Positions 39,052-41,694 of a stretch of 41,694 nucleotides of DNA are shown piece after piece. The DNA is from CAZWEJ01 sp964632435 (lineage in GTDB: Bacteria > Patescibacteriota > Saccharimonadia > UBA4664 > SCTI01). A program made the translations under genes and the position numbers. The first letter of the stretch is position 1, and each line of letters opens with the position of its first letter. The notes under the pieces are model-generated. The model worked only from the letters and a program-made list of their open reading frames with translations, did no database searches and was not told the DNA's origin. The DNA lies in contig CAZWEJ010000006.1 in assembly GCA_964632435.1 (NCBI GenBank), positions 1 through 41,694 on the forward strand. The letters run 5' to 3'.

Positions 39052-39517
39052 AGATCTTTAATCTCATTATATCCATTGGGACGCCGTGGAGCACTTCCCT
39101 CTTAATGGATTCAAGGCCATGTTTTTTGTAGTAGTCTTGATGCGTGTGAGTCGAAAGAGTTAATTTTCGGCAACCCTTGCTAGCAACCGTGTTAATAAAG
39201 CTCGTGAGAAGCAAATGCCCTTCGCCACGGCCCCTTAGATCTGGGTCAATATATAACCAGAATAAGCTAGCTGTACCTCTTTTATCGAAGCTTCCAATAG
39301 CATACCCGCAAAGCTGCTTACGCTTCGATAGACCAAGCATAATACGTCTGGGGTGCGCCCAAGAAACTCCTAGATGCAAAAGGTTATTATCTTTTATCAC
39401 ACGATCAAGCTCGTTATTCGGCAAATACGAGAAGCTTGAATGGGCAGCTTTAATGAACTGCTCTCTTAATGGACGAAGATGCTTAATCTTAATATTATGA
39501 ATTTCGGCTTTAGGCAT
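39044..39517 (-). CDS. GNAT family N-acetyltransferase
   Basis: A 157-residue protein with the GNAT core: a strand with LFWLYIDPDLRGRGEGHLLL, where RGRGEG is the acetyl-CoA pyrophosphate loop (Q/R-x-x-G-x-G/A), and a final strand CRKLTLSTH then YYKKHGLE. The acceptor substrate cannot be inferred. It is the first gene of an operon with the lipase. A TACGAT lies six bases before the ATG. Confidence 0.88.
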   Translation of the reverse strand: MPKAEIHNIKIKHLRPLREQFIKAAHSSFSYLPNNELDRVIKDNNLLHLGVSWAHPRRIMLGLSKRKQLCGYAIGSFDKRGTASLFWLYIDPDLRGRGEGHLLLTSFINTVASKGCRKLTLSTHTHQDYYKKHGLESIKREVLHGVPMDIMRLKIYG

Positions 39518-39523
39518 ACATTA

Positions 39524-39529
39524 ATCGTA
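39524..39529 (-). promoter_or_regulatory. -10 box of the GNAT-lipase operon
   Basis: TACGAT on the minus strand, six bases before the ATG at 39517. The lack of a clear -35 box makes it weak alone, but the spacing repeats that at several other genes. Confidence 0.45.
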
Positions 39530-39537
39530 TCATTTAG

Positions 39538-40692
39538 CTAACGATTAGTCCTTAACCTAGAATTAAATATTCTATCTTTAAGGTATCTCCCAGGCGGGTA
39601 CCCTGGTTGACGTCCGTGGGTGTAAACATAGATTATGTCCGCGAGTACACCGATACAAAGCACATTGAGCACAACGTTCATAATAAAACCCTGTGAGTAG
39701 GGCCATATGAGCCAGGCAGCGAATACAATAAAGCTTTGGGCGATGTACACTTGTAGGCTGTTTTGTCCCAAAGGCAGTAATAGCCAGCCGAAGTACTTCA
39801 ATATTCTTTGTTCGTTAGCCCTAAAGAGAAAATAGATTGCAGTAAACCAAACAAGTGAAAGCACCACTCTTCCGGGATCCATTGTCCACTTGTCAAACAA
39901 ATCGGCGGTGTATTGGTTTACTAAATTGAAAAAGGAATATATTACTGAGCTGCTCAAATTCAGATGCCCCAGCCACTCTCGGCCATGAACAACGCCGACA
40001 CTAAGAATCGCGGATATCGCTGTAACCGAGTATAAGGCGCCTTTTGCATACCCTCGTGCCGCTATGGAGAGACTTCTCCATTTCTCCTGAAGCCTCGGTA
40101 AATAATAACCGGCAACGATCCCCGTAAAGAACAAGATTTGTAATGCGGCAAAAACTGTTTGTTCTCTAAACATCCATACAGCAATAGAGCCCGCTAGTAC
40201 CAGCCACCCCTTTTTCTTAACCAAAAGCCATAGGGCTATAGGAGAGAATGCCATGAATACTGCGTAGTAAACCAAAAAATCCGCCCAGCCATAAATGTAT
40301 TGAAGAGTCAGAGTTCTCCAGATTACCTCGCCAAAAGAAAAAGTAGCAATACCGTCCTTAAGGCCAGGATTTGTAATTACCGCCCATCCAACCACCGTAA
40401 ATAAAATTGTTAAGGCTGCTCCCCAAACATACAGCTCGCCAGATCTCTTAAGTATCTTTCTAGTTACGAAATTCATGCCCTTTTCTTTTGCCTGTCTGCC
40501 TCGAAGTAAACCGACCATAATTCCGGATATCAAAAAGAACCCCTCTGCGGCCGAAACCCATAACCAACCTTTGCCGGTGAATATCTCAAAAAACCCTGGG
40601 AACTTTGCTAAGTGGTCGACAAGTATTACTAGGAGCAAATAACCCCTCATCAAGTCTAAAGTTAGTATTCGGCTTCCCCTACTTGTCACCAA
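39538..40692 (-). CDS. OpgC-like integral membrane acyltransferase
   Basis: A 384-residue protein with about ten helices. The N-terminus RILTLDLMRGYLLLVILVDH followed by AAEGFFLISGIMVG is typical of OpgC proteins, which add succinyl groups to periplasmic glucans, and of related acyltransferases. The His in the first helix and the Ser-Gly in the second are the conserved spots. In a monoderm cell the acceptor could be a wall or secreted glycan. The frame starts at TTG or GTG (40692 or 40689), and the gene overlaps the end of the DedA gene by 14 bases. Confidence 0.82.
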   Translation of the reverse strand: MVTSRGSRILTLDLMRGYLLLVILVDHLAKFPGFFEIFTGKGWLWVSAAEGFFLISGIMVGLLRGRQAKEKGMNFVTRKILKRSGELYVWGAALTILFTVVGWAVITNPGLKDGIATFSFGEVIWRTLTLQYIYGWADFLVYYAVFMAFSPIALWLLVKKKGWLVLAGSIAVWMFREQTVFAALQILFFTGIVAGYYLPRLQEKWRSLSIAARGYAKGALYSVTAISAILSVGVVHGREWLGHLNLSSSVIYSFFNLVNQYTADLFDKWTMDPGRVVLSLVWFTAIYFLFRANEQRILKYFGWLLLPLGQNSLQVYIAQSFIVFAAWLIWPYSQGFIMNVVLNVLCIGVLADIIYVYTHGRQPGYPPGRYLKDRIFNSRLRTNR

Positions 40693-41368
40693 TATTTTCT
40701 CTCTTGAAAACCCTTTTTATGGCATTTAAGCTAGGACGCGGCACTCGATAGTTTTTGTGCCTCGCGTACTCAAAAATGGGTGGCAAAATGGATATGAAAA
40801 TGATGGCAAAAACGATAATTTCAAAATTATTTTTTACTACTGGAATAGATCCAAAGAAGTAGCCAGCTAGCGTAATGCTAAGTACCCACAGTATTGCCCC
40901 AATAATGTTGTATGTAATAAATACCTTGTACTTCATCTTGCCCACCCCGGCGACGAAAGGAGCAAAAGTCCTGACTATAGGGACGAATCTGGCCAGGATT
41001 ATGGTTTTCCCTCCATGCTTGTCGTAAAAATCTTGAGTCTTCTTTAAATATGCCGGGTTGAATACCTTTGAGTTCTTCTTTGAGAAAGCTTTTGGCCCAA
41101 CTTTATGACCAGCCCAATAATTTACTGAATCTCCTGCAATTGCTGCAACCAGAAGTGTGAGGATTGTAAGACGGATATCAAGCAAACCGGCGGCAGCCAA
41201 CGTGCCGGCTGCGAATAAAAGAGAATCTCCTGGTAGAAAAGGCGTGACAACCAGCCCCGTTTCGCAAAAGACGATTATAAAAAGGATGATGTAGCTCCAT
41301 CCGCCCATCTGCTCGATGATGCTTCTAAGGTATTCGTCTATATGCAGAATAAAATTGAATGGTTCCAT
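40679..41368 (-). CDS. DedA family membrane protein (VTT domain)
   Basis: A 229-residue protein with about five to six hydrophobic segments. The re-entrant motif FCETGLVVTPFLPGDSLLFAAG near residue 35 and the second block ARFVPIVRTFAPFVAGVGKM are the DedA hallmark regions, with the expected Glu and Arg. DedA proteins help recycle the undecaprenyl-phosphate carrier or scramble phospholipids. Its start follows directly on the stop of the small membrane gene (TAG-ATG). Lipid-carrier recycling fits the many glycan genes in the window. Confidence 0.93.
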   Translation of the reverse strand: MEPFNFILHIDEYLRSIIEQMGGWSYIILFIIVFCETGLVVTPFLPGDSLLFAAGTLAAAGLLDIRLTILTLLVAAIAGDSVNYWAGHKVGPKAFSKKNSKVFNPAYLKKTQDFYDKHGGKTIILARFVPIVRTFAPFVAGVGKMKYKVFITYNIIGAILWVLSITLAGYFFGSIPVVKNNFEIIVFAIIFISILPPIFEYARHKNYRVPRPSLNAIKRVFKRENIGDK

Positions 41369-41599
41369 CTATCTGTACAGAATTTTCCCTATTAAATAGG
41401 CTGTGGCTCCAAGCGCAAATGGGTATATCAAGAAAAGCCAAAGAATTGATACTAGGTTGGTGTTTGAAGGCTGCTCTACAAATCCATACCAAGTTTTTAT
41501 GCCAAGCTTTGTAGCAATAATGTTGAGTATCAATGCTACCCCAAGTATCCCGAGGCCTTGCAATAAGATATAGAAAAGTTTGGTGATATCAACTCCCAT
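41369..41599 (-). CDS. small membrane protein with two helices, function unknown
   Basis: A protein of about 76 residues with two transmembrane helices (about 8-30 and 50-72). I take the ATG at 41599 (MGVDITKLFY) as start; the ATG at 41611 lies in a TGTTATGAT extended -10 box, which ends seven bases before the chosen start. It begins an operon with DedA and the OpgC-like gene, the DedA start following its stop without a gap. No family is recognised. Confidence 0.7.
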   Translation of the reverse strand: MGVDITKLFYILLQGLGILGVALILNIIATKLGIKTWYGFVEQPSNTNLVSILWLFLIYPFALGATAYLIGKILYR

Positions 41600-41606
41600 G
41601 TACTTA

Positions 41607-41615
41607 ATCATAACA
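41607..41615 (-). promoter_or_regulatory. extended -10 promoter of the DedA operon
   Basis: TGT then TATGAT (41612-41607) on the minus strand, seven bases before the ATG at 41599, so near-leaderless. Confidence 0.5.
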
Positions 41616-41636
41616 AATTTAGGCTTCAAATAAACG

Positions 41637-41660
41637 AAAAAGGCGCTTGTCTCGCGCCTT
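41637..41660 (-). terminator. terminator of a gene beyond the right edge
   Basis: On the minus strand AAGGCGC (41660-41654), loop of seven, GCGCCTT (41646-41640) followed by TTT. A minus-strand gene upstream, outside the window, would end here. Confidence 0.75.
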
Positions 41661-41694
41661 CTTCTAGGTAGGGTATTTTATTTAAGCCTTTGAC

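Noticed and set aside
1..41694. CRISPR array
   Set aside because: No regularly spaced repeats and no cas-like gene were seen anywhere in the window.
1..41694. Alternative genetic code (TGA as Gly)
   Set aside because: Several intact genes end in TGA with the next gene starting in an ATGA overlap, for example at 13126, 16359, 17636 and 26609, so TGA is a stop here.

Overview
The window looks like a piece of a monoderm, reduced bacterial genome, most likely a member of Patescibacteria/CPR and plausibly Candidatus Saccharibacteria. This is an inference from gene content: a sortase with an LPETG substrate, an Rpf-like LysM protein, an RlpA-like protein, an isolated type IV pilin, GH57/GH15 glucan enzymes, tightly packed genes with 1-4 base overlaps, and many unrecognised small proteins. 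TGA is used as a stop, so the alternative code of Gracilibacteria/Absconditabacteria does not apply.

Layout. 1-1.45 kb: the start of an alpha/beta hydrolase (minus strand, cut by the window edge) diverges from a 10-helix membrane protein. 1.48-2.9 kb: the most interesting part, a retron-like reverse transcriptase preceded by its own promoter and a roughly 315-nt, GC-rich, highly structured RNA, and followed by two terminators. 3.0-8.6 kb: an exopolysaccharide and surface locus with a processive GT2 synthase, a 61-residue LPETG protein, a NodB deacetylase with two tandem carbohydrate-binding-like repeats, a membrane-anchored TIM-barrel protein, an overlooked 52-residue protein and a cardiolipin-synthase-like phospholipase D. 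8.8-11.3 kb: cell-wall proteins (Rpf-like, RlpA-like, DUF3048). 11.3-14.3 kb: gltX behind two small envelope or unknown genes. 14.4-18.6 kb: an operon of mreB, an O-antigen-ligase-like polymerase and two glycosyltransferases. 18.7-21.2 kb: a PEGA protein and a sortase, convergent. 21.2-23.3 kb: tRNA-Leu(CAA) beside a transglutaminase-like protein and an 83-residue partner. 23.4-27.8 kb: a cytosolic alpha-glucan operon (GT4, GH57, GH15). 27.9-36.9 kb: a DNA-repair block (DnaQ-like exonuclease, LigD, two Ku paralogues, endonuclease IV, a RecD/Dda-like helicase, a secreted nuclease). 37-41.7 kb: a type IV pilin, a secreted lipase, a GNAT enzyme, an OpgC-like acyltransferase and a DedA protein.

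How they work together. Much of the window serves the cell surface: glycan synthesis and modification, lipid remodelling, sortase anchoring and wall hydrolases. The second theme is double-strand-break and base-excision repair by a minimal non-homologous end-joining set with two different Ku proteins. A third, cross-cutting signal is transcriptional: at many genes a -10 hexamer lies exactly six bases before the start codon, which predicts leaderless mRNAs.

Limits. All assignments come from reading motifs by eye; no database or folding program was run. RNA pairings were checked base by base but not energetically.
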